Notes: generated by a model from the letters alone, not told the origin. DNA of 24,000 nt from an uncultured Lachnospiraceae bacterium (GCA_910578605.1 CAJTQG010000004.1:8104-32103), one strand, 5' to 3'; shown: positions 1 through 8,366, counted from the first letter of the stretch. Numbers and translations: made by a program.

Positions 1-56
1 GATAAGGACAAGATAGTAAAAGAAAAAAATGTCGAAAAATAGAAAAAAGTTTAGGC

Positions 57-85
57 TTGACAAAGAAAACATGATTTGTTACCAT
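57..85 (+). promoter_or_regulatory. Sigma-A-type promoter of the cell-wall hydrolase gene
   Basis: TTGACA at 57-62 and TACCAT at 80-85 are separated by 17 bp. Transcription would start near 91 and give a 5' leader of about 90 nt. The -35 is perfect and the -10 matches four of six positions. Inverted repeats overlap the -10 (separate entry). Confidence 0.55.
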
Positions 86-119
86 TGTGCGTAACCAAAT
101 TGTAACAATTACGCAACAA
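76..119 (+). repeat. Interlocked inverted repeats over the -10 and early leader
   Basis: TTGTTAC (76-82) is the reverse complement of GTAACAA (102-108). TTGTGCGTAA (85-94) pairs with TTACGCAACAA (109-119) with one bulged base. The order A-B-A'-B' would form a pseudoknot in RNA, or at DNA level mark an operator, because the first arm overlaps the -10. GTAAC occurs twice (91-95 and 102-106), so TTGTTAC also has two alternative partners. No known riboswitch class fits so short a leader. Which role applies is inference. Confidence 0.4.
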
Positions 120-182
120 ATGAAATATATTTGTAATATAAATGTAATTGTTTTAAAATTGTTTTAATTTTGGAGGTTAATT

Positions 183-1289
183 ATGAACATGAAAAGCAGA
201 TCCGTTGCTTGCGGTATGTGTATTGCAGGATTATCCTTTGCTACTGCAACAACAGGAGTTGTTAAAACAGCAGCTGCACTTTCAGAGGATCAGAAATTAA
301 AAGAAAACAAAGTGATAGAAAACAAAGCAGTGGAAAGTCATGTACTGCAAGGTCAGCAATCCCAAGCGGAGCTTGAAAAGGCAACAGCGGCAATTATGGA
401 GCAGATTATCACAACACCAAAAAAGATTAGCTTAAAGATTGCCCAGACTAGCAAACAGGAGGAAGAGCGCAGAGCAAAGGAAGAGAAAAAAGAAAAGGAA
501 AAAAAGGAACAGGAAAAATATAATCAAGCAAAGTTTATTACAAATGTGACAGACGGCTATTTGAATGTAAGAAAAAAAGGCAGCATGAAGGGTGAAATTA
601 TCGGAAAGCTGTATGTAGGCGCCGGCGGCAGAATTGTACAGTATGGTAAAAAATGGTCCTTCATCAAGTCTGGGAAATTAAAAGGCTTTGTGGCAACAAG
701 ATATATATCCTTTGGTGAGGAGTATAAAGCGGAGAAGAAAAAGCATGATACGATTATCAAAGGAATTACGTTGAAGGAAGAACAAAAAATAATAGAAAAA
801 CAGCGGCGGGAGGAAGAGAAAGCCAGACTTCGTGAGGAAAAGCAGCGTCAGGCCCAGCAGGAGGAGGCATGGCGTTTGGCTGACCAGGCTGAATCGGCTC
901 CGGCAGAGGAGACACGGGAGGCAGCAGTTGCCGCTCATGGAGAAGAGTACCTGTTGGCATGCCTTGTGCAGGCGGAAGCAGGCGGGGAAATTTATGAAGG
1001 CAAGCTGGCAGTGGCAAATGTAGTATTAAACCGTGTACAGTCATCTTCCTTTGCAAACAGCATTACAGATGTTATTTATCAAACAGGGCAGTTTAGTGTA
1101 GTAAATAACGGCAGCCTGGCTTCGATTATGTCCCAGGGACCGGCTCAGGAATGTGTGCAGGCGGCAAGGGATGCACTTGCAGGGAACAATAATGTTCCAG
1201 GTTATTTATATTTTCGCTCAAGGCATTGTAATGGTTATGTGGAGACTTCCCATTCCCAGCGCATTGGAAATCAAATTTTTTATCAGTAA
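183..1289 (+). CDS. Secreted SH3b-domain cell-wall hydrolase (SleB-like)
   Basis: This 368-aa exported protein probably cleaves peptidoglycan during growth or remodelling. Residues 1-32 are a signal peptide with a hydrophobic core (CGMCIAGLSFATAT) and an Ala-rich end. Residues about 85-115 and 180-245 are strongly charged Glu/Lys/Arg coiled-coil or linker segments. Between them, about 119-178, lies a bacterial SH3 domain (YLNVRKKGS, then GFVATRYIS), which usually binds cell-wall peptide. The C-terminal 115 residues match the SleB/cell-wall hydrolase family, with the AEAGGEIYEGKLAVANVVLNR block holding the catalytic Glu region, then GQFSVV and YLYFRS. GGAGG sits 8 bp before the first ATG, which fixes the start. 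It is transcribed alone between its own promoter and a terminator. The fold assignment is firm. Sporulation-specific versus vegetative use is unknown; spore-cortex SleB proteins usually lack these coiled coils. Confidence 0.88.
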   Translation: MNMKSRSVACGMCIAGLSFATATTGVVKTAAALSEDQKLKENKVIENKAVESHVLQGQQSQAELEKATAAIMEQIITTPKKISLKIAQTSKQEEERRAKEEKKEKEKKEQEKYNQAKFITNVTDGYLNVRKKGSMKGEIIGKLYVGAGGRIVQYGKKWSFIKSGKLKGFVATRYISFGEEYKAEKKKHDTIIKGITLKEEQKIIEKQRREEEKARLREEKQRQAQQEEAWRLADQAESAPAEETREAAVAAHGEEYLLACLVQAEAGGEIYEGKLAVANVVLNRVQSSSFANSITDVIYQTGQFSVVNNGSLASIMSQGPAQECVQAARDALAGNNNVPGYLYFRSRHCNGYVETSHSQRIGNQIFYQ

Positions 1290-1293
1290 AACA

Positions 1294-1334
1294 GAGGTTG
1301 CTGCACAGCGCAGCAGCCTCTTTTCTTTGCTTTT
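1294..1334 (+). terminator. Rho-independent terminator after the hydrolase gene
   Basis: GAGGTTGCTGC (1294-1304) pairs with GCAGCAGCCTC (1310-1320) with one G-U pair and a five-base loop. The T-rich run TTTTCTTTGCTTTT follows at once. It starts 5 bp after the stop codon. Confidence 0.85.
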
Positions 1335-1405
1335 CAGTAAGACTATCCTATAACACAAAAACTCTGCGGAGACCGTGTTTTGGTGGATTGGAATTCATTT
1401 TTTGC

Positions 1406-1434
1406 TTGTAAAAAAACAATGGATGGGGTATTAT
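1406..1434 (+). promoter_or_regulatory. Candidate promoter of the nfeD-stomatin operon
   Basis: TTGTAA (1406-1411) and TATTAT (1429-1434) have a 17-bp spacer, 24 bp before the NfeD-like start codon. The motifs are imperfect, but the position between the upstream terminator and the gene supports them. Confidence 0.4.
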
Positions 1435-1458
1435 AAATAGATGTGAAGGAGGGATAGG

Positions 1459-1920
1459 ATGGAAATCTTTTGGTTGATTGTTTTTTTAGTTTTGTTATTT
1501 TTTGAAATACTTACATTAGGACTGACTACCATTTGGTTTGCAGGAGGAGCGTTGGTAGCATTTGTTCTTGCAGTTCTCAATGTATCATGGATGGTACAGA
1601 TGGTAGTATTTTTAGTGGTGTCCTTTTTGCTTCTGTTAACGACAAGACCATTTGCTCAAAAATACATTAATAAAAACACTACAAAAACAAATATAGAGAG
1701 TGTGATCGGCAAGATTGTAAAGGTGACAGCGGATATTGACAACATCAATGCCATGGGGAAAGCCTCGCTGGACGGGGAGGATTGGACAGCAAGATCAGCA
1801 GAGGATCATATTATAATTCCGGCGGGTACTTATGCCAGGATTGTGGCGGTGGAGGGTGTGAAGCTGATTGTGAAGGAGACAGGAAAAGAATTGGAAGAAA
1901 AAAACATAGAAAGCATATAA
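1459..1920 (+). CDS. NfeD-like membrane protein with C-terminal OB domain
   Basis: This 153-aa protein has hydrophobic helices at about 2-20, 24-42 and 44-62, then a cytosolic domain from about residue 80 (VIGKIVKVTADIDN, GKASLDGEDWTA, IIPAGTYARIVAVEGVKLIV) that matches the OB fold of the NfeD family. It is the short form, without the ClpP-like protease domain of long NfeD proteins. Short NfeD proteins are nearly always encoded beside an SPFH/stomatin partner and are thought to act with it in membrane microdomains. The next gene is exactly that partner, 115 bp downstream. AGGAGGG lies 5 bp before the ATG. The role in membrane organisation is family knowledge; nothing here shows what this pair acts on. 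Confidence 0.88.
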   Translation: MEIFWLIVFLVLLFFEILTLGLTTIWFAGGALVAFVLAVLNVSWMVQMVVFLVVSFLLLLTTRPFAQKYINKNTTKTNIESVIGKIVKVTADIDNINAMGKASLDGEDWTARSAEDHIIIPAGTYARIVAVEGVKLIVKETGKELEEKNIESI

Positions 1921-2035
1921 TGAAATAAGATAATATAAGTAGTTCACTGTTCAGAGCTGCTTTTGCAAAAACGTTGCATGGCTTTGAATTGTTACGAAAT
2001 GATTTATTTTGAATTAGGAAAAGGAGATTAATAGA

Positions 2036-2965
2036 ATGGGACCAGAATTTATTATGTTTGTGTTAATTGTAATTGTTGTTTTAGCCATACTGGCATCTTG
2101 TATTCGTATTGTTCCCCAGGCACAGGCTTTTGTGTTGGAGAGACTTGGAGGCTACAAAGAGACATGGCATGTGGGAATCCACATTAAAATGCCGATTATT
2201 GACAAGGTGGCAAGAAGAGTTACTTTGAAGGAGCAGGTAATTGATTTTGCACCCCAGCCAGTGATTACAAAGGATAATGCGATTATCCGTGTGGACACGG
2301 TAGTATTTTTCCAGATTACGGATCCTAAGTTGTATGCCTATGGTGTGGAAAATCCCATTATGGCTATAGAGAATTTGACAGCTACCACATTGAGAAATAT
2401 TATCGGTGACTTGGAGTTGGACGGCACATTGACATCTAGGGAGACAATCAATGAAAAAATGACGGATTATCTTGACAAGAAAACAGATCCATGGGGAATT
2501 AAAGTAAAGAACGTGGAGTTGAAAAATATTATTATCCCAGCAGAGATTCAGGAGCCAATGGAGAAACAGATGCGTGCAGAGCGTGAGAGACGTGAGGCGC
2601 TGTTGATTGCAGAAGGTGAGAAGAAATCAACTATCCTTGTGGCAGAGGGTAAAAAAGAGTCGGCCATTCTGGATGCCCAGGCGGAAAAGGAGGCACAGAT
2701 TCTTCGTGCTCAGGCAAAGAAGGAAGCTGCCATCTTGGAGGCGGAAGGTCAGGCGGAGGCTATCAAGGCAATTCAGATGGCCCAGGCGGAAGGCCTGCGC
2801 TATTTAAAGGAGGCTGCCCCTGATGACAGTGTCATTCAGATTAAGAGCCTTGAGGCGTTTGCTAAGGCGGCAGACGGAAAGGCAACAAAAATTATTATTC
2901 CTTCAGATATTCAAGGCTTGGCAGGAGCAGTGAAGGCTATTTCTGAGGTGGCAAAAGAAAATTAG
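2036..2965 (+). CDS. SPFH/band 7 (stomatin-like) membrane protein
   Basis: This 309-aa protein has one N-terminal hydrophobic anchor (about 5-25). An SPFH domain follows at about 20-185, recognisable from VPQAQAFVLERLGGY, DNAIIRVDTVVFFQITDP and LRNIIGDLELD. Next comes a long Ala/Glu/Lys-rich helix at about 185-260, with repeated AEGEKKS, AEGKKES and AQAEKEA blocks that form the coiled coil used for ring or scaffold assembly. It belongs to the paraslipin/QmcA group, typically about 300 aa, and pairs with the NfeD-like protein just upstream. AAGGAG precedes the ATG at somewhat long spacing. Family members build detergent-resistant membrane platforms and modulate membrane proteases. The specific client is unknown. 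Confidence 0.9.
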   Translation: MGPEFIMFVLIVIVVLAILASCIRIVPQAQAFVLERLGGYKETWHVGIHIKMPIIDKVARRVTLKEQVIDFAPQPVITKDNAIIRVDTVVFFQITDPKLYAYGVENPIMAIENLTATTLRNIIGDLELDGTLTSRETINEKMTDYLDKKTDPWGIKVKNVELKNIIIPAEIQEPMEKQMRAERERREALLIAEGEKKSTILVAEGKKESAILDAQAEKEAQILRAQAKKEAAILEAEGQAEAIKAIQMAQAEGLRYLKEAAPDDSVIQIKSLEAFAKAADGKATKIIIPSDIQGLAGAVKAISEVAKEN

Positions 2966-3000
2966 GGCATTAGAGTGAGAGAAAGGTACGGTGGCATAGA

Positions 3001-3996
3001 ATGAATTTGACAGGACGTAATTTTTTGACATTAAAGGATTTTTCTTCTGAGGAAATTGAATATTTATTGGATTTGTCAGCGCTGTTAAAGGAGAAAAAGA
3101 AAAAGGGCGAGCCGGTGGATGTGCTCAAAGGGAAAAATATTGCTCTTATTTTTGAAAAGACAAGTACAAGAACCCGCTGTTCCTTTGAGGTTGCAGCACA
3201 TGATTTGGGTATGGGTGTGACGTACCTTGATCCGAAAGGTTCTCAAATCGGCAAGAAGGAAAGCATCAAAGATACCGCAAGAGTGCTTGGACGCATGTAT
3301 GAGGGAATCGAGTACAGAGGCTTTGGGCAGGAGATTGTGGAGGAACTGGCAAAGTACGCAGGTGTGCCGGTATGGAATGGCTTGACTAATGAATATCATC
3401 CTACCCAGATGTTGGCAGATTTGCTTACCATTTGGGAACATTTAGGCGGCTTAAAGGGAGTAAAGCTTGTGTATATGGGGGACGCCAGATATAATATGGG
3501 CAATTCCTTAATGATTGCCTGCGCTAAGATGGGGATGCATTTTACTGCCTGCACGAATCAGGCATACTTTCCAAATTCTGCATTGGTGGAACAGTGCAAA
3601 GAGTATGCCAAGGCTTCCGGAGGCAGCGTGACATTGACAGAATCCGTGGAAGAAGGTTTAAAGGACGGGGATGTGATTTATACAGATGTGTGGGTATCTA
3701 TGGGTGAGCCGGAGGAGGTTTGGGAGGAGCGTATTGGAGTGTTAGCTCCATACCAGGTAAATCAGAAGGCTATGGGTTATGCGAAACCAACTGCTATATT
3801 TATGCATTGTCTTCCTGCTTTTCATGATTTAGAGACGGAGATTGGCAAGGAAATAAAGGAGAAATACGGATTGAAGGAGATGGAAGTGACAGATGAGGTG
3901 TTTGAATCCCAGCAGTCCGTAGTGTTTGATGAGGCAGAAAACCGCATGCATACAATTAAGGCGGTGATTGCGGCAACGTTAGGTGCAAAGCTTTAG
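3001..3996 (+). CDS. argF: Ornithine carbamoyltransferase
   Basis: This 331-aa cytosolic enzyme converts ornithine and carbamoyl phosphate to citrulline, or runs in reverse in the arginine deiminase pathway. It shows the carbamoyl-phosphate loop STRTR at 55-59, HPTQMLADLLTIWEH, the ornithine-side motif around DVWVSMGE, and the catalytic HCLP at 269-272. Length and sequence style fit the argF/argI/arcB group of about 330 aa. It begins 35 bp after the stomatin gene, so cotranscription is likely. No arginine biosynthesis or deiminase genes lie in the window, so the direction of the reaction (biosynthetic argF or catabolic arcB) cannot be read from context. The SD is weak, with GGTACGGTGG before the ATG. 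Confidence 0.93.
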   Translation: MNLTGRNFLTLKDFSSEEIEYLLDLSALLKEKKKKGEPVDVLKGKNIALIFEKTSTRTRCSFEVAAHDLGMGVTYLDPKGSQIGKKESIKDTARVLGRMYEGIEYRGFGQEIVEELAKYAGVPVWNGLTNEYHPTQMLADLLTIWEHLGGLKGVKLVYMGDARYNMGNSLMIACAKMGMHFTACTNQAYFPNSALVEQCKEYAKASGGSVTLTESVEEGLKDGDVIYTDVWVSMGEPEEVWEERIGVLAPYQVNQKAMGYAKPTAIFMHCLPAFHDLETEIGKEIKEKYGLKEMEVTDEVFESQQSVVFDEAENRMHTIKAVIAATLGAKL

Positions 3997-4021
3997 GCTT
4001 TGGGAAAGGATTGAATAGGGT

Positions 4022-4312
4022 ATGCCGATAGATAAAAGCAGGCGCACTATGCGAAAGGTCAGCTCCATTATGGACATAATCAACACAATAATGGGTATGG
4101 TTATTTTGGCATGCGGTGTGTTGATTTTAATTGATTCTAAGGACAATGAAGGCTTATTCCCTATTGTCTTTTTGGCAGCAGCCATTATGAATGGATTGAT
4201 GGGTATGAAATATTACATGAGAAGAGAACGTCTCAGAAGTACGGCGTTATTAGCATCGTCAGCATTTTTGGCGTTGCTGTGTATTTTAGGTGTTGCAGGG
4301 CTCTGGTTTTAA
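4022..4312 (+). CDS. Small membrane protein of unknown function
   Basis: This 96-aa protein has a basic start (DKSRRTMRK) and three hydrophobic helices, at about 18-37, 44-61 and 73-95, with a basic YYMRRERLR loop between the last two. That pattern predicts a small three-helix membrane protein. It follows argF by 25 bp and precedes birA by about 106 bp, all on the same strand. No clear ribosome site lies at optimal spacing; AAAGGA is about 13 bases before the ATG, and an in-frame ATG at 4049 is possible. I do not recognise the family. The ORF is believable because of its hydrophobic pattern and tight spacing, but no function can be given. Confidence 0.6.
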   Translation: MPIDKSRRTMRKVSSIMDIINTIMGMVILACGVLILIDSKDNEGLFPIVFLAAAIMNGLMGMKYYMRRERLRSTALLASSAFLALLCILGVAGLWF

Positions 4313-4418
4313 GTGCAGCTTTTGAGTTTAGACTATCCCCTGTAGCATTTTTAACTATCCATGCAAGCACGGGTACATGGTTTATTGCTGGAAGGAATAA
4401 AAGAGGAGGACGGTAGCT

Positions 4419-5399
4419 TTGAGGACAAAGATATTGTCAATGCTGCGGCATGGGGATGGATATGTCTCTGGGCAGCAAATGTGTGATACATTACATATCT
4501 CTCGGACAGCTGTATGGAAAAATATCAATCAGCTTAAGGAGGAGGGCTACAAAATCGAGGCACAAAATAAGTTGGGCTATAGATTGACAGAATGTCCAGA
4601 TACCTTAAGCCGCCATGAACTGGAAAGCCGCCTTTCTGAAGGCGTGATGGGAAGAACGGTGGTGTTTTTTGATGAGACAGATTCCACCAATATAGCAGCA
4701 AGGCAGTTGGATTACCATCAAGATATTCATGGAACTTTGGTGGTGGCAGAGCGGCAGACTGCGGGAAAAGGAAGAAGGGGGCGAGGCTGGGAATCACCAG
4801 AGGGACAAGGAATATGGATGTCGCTTGTATTAAAGCCGGACATTCTGCCGGCAAAGGCATCTATGCTCACATTGGTAATGGCATTGGCTGTAGCTGAAGG
4901 AATAGAGAAGGTGACGGGAATACAGGCGCAAATCAAATGGCCCAATGATATAGTGGCCCAAGGAAAGAAGCTATGTGGGATTCTCACGGAGATGAGCACA
5001 GAAATGGAATATATCCACAGTGTGGTCATTGGTGCGGGAATTAATGTGAATATAAAAGAGTTTCCAAAGGAGATTTCAGCCACGGCGAGTTCGCTTTATC
5101 TGCTGACAGGAAAAACATGGCAGAGGGCTGTGCTTATTCAAGAGATTATGAGAGCCTTTGAAAAATGGTATGGGGTTTTTATGGAGAGTCAGGATTTGTC
5201 CGGCATAGTAAAGGAGTACGAGGAAAGGCTGGTAAACAGAGACAGAAAAGTAAAACTCATCAGAGAGAAGAATAGTTATGTTGGTGTGGCAAAAGGAATT
5301 ACTCCTGTTGGAGAATTGATAGTAGAGAGAGCAGACGGCAGTCTGGAATATGTACTTTCCGGTGAAGTCTCTGTGCGAGGTGTTTATGGGTATGTATGA
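4419..5399 (+). CDS. birA: Bifunctional biotin ligase / biotin operon repressor
   Basis: This 326-aa protein attaches biotin to carboxylase carrier domains through biotinyl-AMP and, in its long form, also represses biotin genes. Residues 1-60 form a winged helix-turn-helix (GQQMCDTLHISRTAVWKNINQL), so this is the regulatory form. The catalytic core has the biotinyl-AMP loop GKGRRGRGW at 116-124 and KWPNDI with Lys173. The C-terminal SH3-like domain spans about 275-326. The start is TTG at 4419, supported by GAGGAGGA 8-9 bases upstream; there is no better ATG. The downstream small gene overlaps its end, so the two are probably translated together. A biotin operon is not in the window. Confidence 0.93.
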   Translation: MRTKILSMLRHGDGYVSGQQMCDTLHISRTAVWKNINQLKEEGYKIEAQNKLGYRLTECPDTLSRHELESRLSEGVMGRTVVFFDETDSTNIAARQLDYHQDIHGTLVVAERQTAGKGRRGRGWESPEGQGIWMSLVLKPDILPAKASMLTLVMALAVAEGIEKVTGIQAQIKWPNDIVAQGKKLCGILTEMSTEMEYIHSVVIGAGINVNIKEFPKEISATASSLYLLTGKTWQRAVLIQEIMRAFEKWYGVFMESQDLSGIVKEYEERLVNRDRKVKLIREKNSYVGVAKGITPVGELIVERADGSLEYVLSGEVSVRGVYGYV

Positions 5400-5745
5400 G
5401 GATAAAGTGGTTTTGTGCGGTGCCAGCGCCTACGAACAAAAATATTATTTCAACAAAGATTTTGATAAGCTTCCACAGACGATTCAACAAGAGCTGCAGA
5501 TTATGTGCGTTCTGTTTACGGAGGATGTGGGAGGGGTGCTGACATTGGAATATGATGAAGATGGAAATTTACTATTTCAAGTGTCATGTGATGAGGGGGA
5601 TTTGTTGTTTGATGAGATAGGAAGTGGGCTGAAGATTAAAGAGCTGCAGAGAACAAAACAGGATTTGTTAGAAGCCCTGGAAATGTTCTACAAAGTATTT
5701 TTCTTGGGGGAAACAGAAGAGTCAATAACTTCGCAGCAAGATTGA
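5386..5745 (+). CDS. Small acidic protein, conserved in this neighbourhood (possibly DUF6145)
   Basis: This 119-aa soluble acidic protein has no signal or membrane segment. It reads KVVLCGASAYEQKYYFN, then ELQIMCVLFTEDVGGVLTL and a YDEDGNLLFQ segment, and ends in a helical tail. I chose ATG 5386 because GCGAGG lies 5 bases before it; it overlaps the end of birA by 14 bp. A start at 5350 would lengthen the overlap to 50 bp with no better ribosome site, and 5392 is also possible. I recall a family called DUF6145 in Lachnospiraceae with this wording, but I cannot confirm the name. The function is unknown. Position between birA and coaX suggests a linked housekeeping role, nothing more. Confidence 0.7.
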   Translation: MGMYEDKVVLCGASAYEQKYYFNKDFDKLPQTIQQELQIMCVLFTEDVGGVLTLEYDEDGNLLFQVSCDEGDLLFDEIGSGLKIKELQRTKQDLLEALEMFYKVFFLGETEESITSQQD

Positions 5746-5786
5746 CACACAGCCAGGCTGCATGGCACATTGTCCCTGGGGCATTT

Positions 5787-5813
5787 GCCAAATATACATG
5801 TAAACATGTTGGC
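5787..5813 (+). repeat. Short inverted repeat upstream of coaX
   Basis: GCCAA (5787-5791) and TTGGC (5809-5813) flank a CATG-TAAA-CATG inner palindrome, making a small hairpin about 55 bp before the coaX start. There is no T-run, so it is not a typical terminator. It could be an operator or chance. Confidence 0.25.
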
Positions 5814-5867
5814 TTGGCTCATTGCTCGCAGAAATAAAAGACTGAGAGTAAAAGGAGAATAGGACAG

Positions 5868-6653
5868 ATGTTATTAGTAATAGATGCAGGAAATACCAAT
5901 ATTACGATTGGTGTGTTTGACAGAGAAAATTTAATCGGAAATTTTAGAATTACTACACAGATTCCAAGAACATCGGATGAATATGGTTTGGTTTTGCGGG
6001 ACTTGTTGGTGACAAAAAATATAGATGTGGACAAGATAGAGGATGTGATTATATCTTCTGTTGTGCCCAAAATCATGCACTCTCTCACCAGCGCCTGCAT
6101 TAAATATTTTGACAAGGAGCCTATTATTGTAGGACCTGGAATAAAGACAGGTATTAAGCTTCTCATGGCAAATCCTCATGAGGTGGGTGCAGACCGAATT
6201 GTAGATGCAGTGGGAGCGTATGAGTTATATGGAGGTCCTGTGATTGTGATGGATTTTGGGACGGCAACCACCTATGATTTAATTACACAGGACGGAACCT
6301 TGAAGGCAAGGGTGACATGTCCCGGCATTCGTATCAGTGCAAAGGCATTGTGGGAGGACGCCGCTAAGCTGCCGGAAATTGAGATTAAAAATCCGGCTAC
6401 CATTATGGCCCAGGATACAATAACCAGCATGCAGGCAGGTCTGTTTTATGGATGTGTGGGACAGACAGAATATATCATTGAAAGATTGAAAAAGGAATCT
6501 GGTATTAAAAATATAAAAACGGTGGCCACCGGCGGATTGGGAAAAATCATTTCCGAGGCTACAGATAAAATTGAGGTGTATGATAAGGATTTAACTTTGC
6601 AGGGGCTTCGCCTCATTTATGAGAAATGTAAAAAAAATAGAAAAAAGAATTAG
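5868..6653 (+). CDS. coaX: Type III pantothenate kinase
   Basis: This 261-aa cytosolic enzyme phosphorylates pantothenate, the first step of coenzyme A synthesis. Type III enzymes belong to the ASKHA fold, need a monovalent cation and are not inhibited by CoA. The phosphate-1 loop DAGNTN is at 6-11, GADR at 107-110 (with the catalytic Asp) and DFGTATTYD near 125-133, followed by CPGIRIS and ATGGLG. Length is typical at about 255-262 aa. AAGGAG lies about 10 bases before the ATG. The birA-to-coaX neighbourhood is common in Firmicutes. One small oddity is the strand after DFGTATTYD: it reads LKARVTCPG where relatives usually have a Gly-Gly before the APG motif. Confidence 0.93.
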   Translation: MLLVIDAGNTNITIGVFDRENLIGNFRITTQIPRTSDEYGLVLRDLLVTKNIDVDKIEDVIISSVVPKIMHSLTSACIKYFDKEPIIVGPGIKTGIKLLMANPHEVGADRIVDAVGAYELYGGPVIVMDFGTATTYDLITQDGTLKARVTCPGIRISAKALWEDAAKLPEIEIKNPATIMAQDTITSMQAGLFYGCVGQTEYIIERLKKESGIKNIKTVATGGLGKIISEATDKIEVYDKDLTLQGLRLIYEKCKKNRKKN

Positions 6654-6669
6654 ATTTAGGGGTTATAAA

Positions 6670-6698
6670 TTGTTTTAACATAGTATTTAATTTATATC
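6670..6698 (+). promoter_or_regulatory. Weak candidate promoter before dusB
   Basis: TTGTTT (6670-6675) and TATATC (6693-6698) are separated by 17 bp in the 83-bp gap before dusB. The surrounding DNA is AT-rich, so chance matches are easy. Confidence 0.3.
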
Positions 6699-6736
6699 TC
6701 TAATCGAATAGAAACAATAGAAATGGATGTAGTTCA

Positions 6737-7699
6737 ATGAAGATAGGAAATGTACAGGTGGATGCTCCAATTGCATTAGGACCAATGGCAGGTGTTACAG
6801 ACCTGCCATTTCGGATGTTATGCAAGGAAATGGGTTGCGGACTTTTATATACGGAGATGGTAAGCGCCAAGGCAATCTATTACAAAAATAAAAACACAGA
6901 GGAATTGATTGCCACAAAAGATGGGGAGGCTCCCATTGGAGTGCAGTTATTTGGAAGTGATCCGCAAATTATGGCTGATATGGCGAAGGTAGTGGAGGAG
7001 CGTTCATTTGATTTGATTGATGTGAATATGGGGTGTCCGGTGCCAAAGGTAGTAAACAACCATGAGGGTTCTGCACTGATGAAGGAGCCTAAGCTGGTGG
7101 AAAAAATATTGACTGCCATGGTGAAGGCGGTGAGTAAGCCTATCACTGTAAAAATAAGAAAAGGTTTTGATGAGGAAAATATCAATGCAGTGGAGATTGC
7201 AAAAATTGCCCAGGCATCTGGTGTCAGCGCCATTGCTGTTCACGGACGCACTCGGCAGCAATACTACAGTGGCAGAGCAGATTGGGAGATTATTAGAAAA
7301 GTCAAGGAAAATGTGTCTATTCCGGTGATAGGCAACGGGGATATTACTTGTGGGGAGGATGCCAAGGCAATGATAGAGCAGACAGGCTGCGATGGGATTA
7401 TGATTGGCAGGGCAGCTCAAGGGAATCCTTGGATTTTCAGGGAAGTGAAGCATTACCTTGCAACGGGGGAAAAATTGCCAAAACCAGAGCTGGATGAGGT
7501 GAAGGAAATGATTTTGCGCCACGGGAAAATGCTTATTGATTATAAGGGAGAGTTTACAGGAATCAGGGAGATGAGAAAACATGTGGCATGGTATACAACA
7601 GGATATCCCAATTCAGCTAAGCTTCGGGTGGCTGTCAACAGTGCTCAAAGCTTTGAGGAATTAGAAGAATTGATTTGTGATAAATGGAGGTTAGGATGA
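6737..7699 (+). CDS. dusB: tRNA-dihydrouridine synthase (DusB type)
   Basis: This 320-aa flavoenzyme reduces uridines in the tRNA D-loop to dihydrouridine using FMN and NADPH. The TIM-barrel start APIALGPMAGVTDLPFR binds FMN, and NMGCPVPKV carries the catalytic Cys100. KIRKGF, AVHGRTRQQYYSGRADW and NGDI follow, with GCDGIMIGRAAQGNPWIF near the phosphate site. A helical tRNA-binding domain covers about 245-320. The ribosome site is weak, with only TGGATG at workable spacing. Its last bases overlap the next gene (ATGA), so the two are coupled. The close link to lysS and greA is a common Firmicutes arrangement. Confidence 0.93.
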   Translation: MKIGNVQVDAPIALGPMAGVTDLPFRMLCKEMGCGLLYTEMVSAKAIYYKNKNTEELIATKDGEAPIGVQLFGSDPQIMADMAKVVEERSFDLIDVNMGCPVPKVVNNHEGSALMKEPKLVEKILTAMVKAVSKPITVKIRKGFDEENINAVEIAKIAQASGVSAIAVHGRTRQQYYSGRADWEIIRKVKENVSIPVIGNGDITCGEDAKAMIEQTGCDGIMIGRAAQGNPWIFREVKHYLATGEKLPKPELDEVKEMILRHGKMLIDYKGEFTGIREMRKHVAWYTTGYPNSAKLRVAVNSAQSFEELEELICDKWRLG

Positions 7700-8271
7700 G
7701 TTCTACAGGAAATGCATATCGAAAAATAACTTATGGTATATTATTGTCAGCTTGTCATATAGTATTAAATAACCGATTTGAAATATTGCCCGCCTTTATT
7801 GGATATTTCATGATATTTCTTGGTGTAGGAGAGCTGTGCCGTTTAGGTGCGTCCGCTTATTATGAAAAAGAAAAACGTACAAGCACTATTGTGCTGGTTT
7901 TGTCTGGGGTTGGCTTTGTTGCAGGTATCTTTTTAGGCTATAGCAGCTATTTGTCCCAGCTTTGTTATGTGGTGTTTTTTTTATTGGAACTGTTGTTTTA
8001 TGCCGATTTGCTCTCGGATACCAGAAAGGTATTTAAAGAGTATAATATGATACGGGAGGCGGATAAATTAAAGAGTGACAGGAAAATGATTCTGCTTTTA
8101 GGTATGGCGCTGGGCATAGTACGCCTGCTTGCCATTTTGTTTTCTGTTTTGGGATATGTATTTCATCTTGGAATGATTTTTTATAAGATTATGCTGTCTT
8201 TGCATATGCAGAAAATGGCGGCGCTGGAGTTTACTTTCTATAAGGAGTTAGAGGGTGGGAAGCAGGTTTAG
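7696..8271 (+). CDS. Multi-pass membrane protein of unknown function
   Basis: This 191-aa hydrophobic protein has about five helices: roughly 11-40, 60-75, 80-100, 125-145 and 150-170. A charged stretch (YNMIREADKLKSDRK) lies between the third and fourth. The start at 7696 is chosen because GGAGG (7686-7690) lies 5 bases before it and the ATG overlaps the dusB stop as ATGA, a standard translational-coupling arrangement; the upstream ATG at 7684 would have no ribosome site. I do not recognise the family. It may be co-expressed with dusB, but no functional link is visible. Confidence 0.72.
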   Translation: MSSTGNAYRKITYGILLSACHIVLNNRFEILPAFIGYFMIFLGVGELCRLGASAYYEKEKRTSTIVLVLSGVGFVAGIFLGYSSYLSQLCYVVFFLLELLFYADLLSDTRKVFKEYNMIREADKLKSDRKMILLLGMALGIVRLLAILFSVLGYVFHLGMIFYKIMLSLHMQKMAALEFTFYKELEGGKQV

Positions 8272-8366
8272 AGAATATAAAAATGTAATATAAAGTAATA
8301 AAATATAAAGAAACTAACTATAAGAAATAAACCATATATAAATCTAATATATAAATCTAAATAAAA

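Noticed and set aside
2607..2807. Plus-strand 66-aa Arg-rich ORF inside the stomatin gene
   Set aside because: It is an out-of-frame reading of the Ala/Glu/Lys repeat segment.
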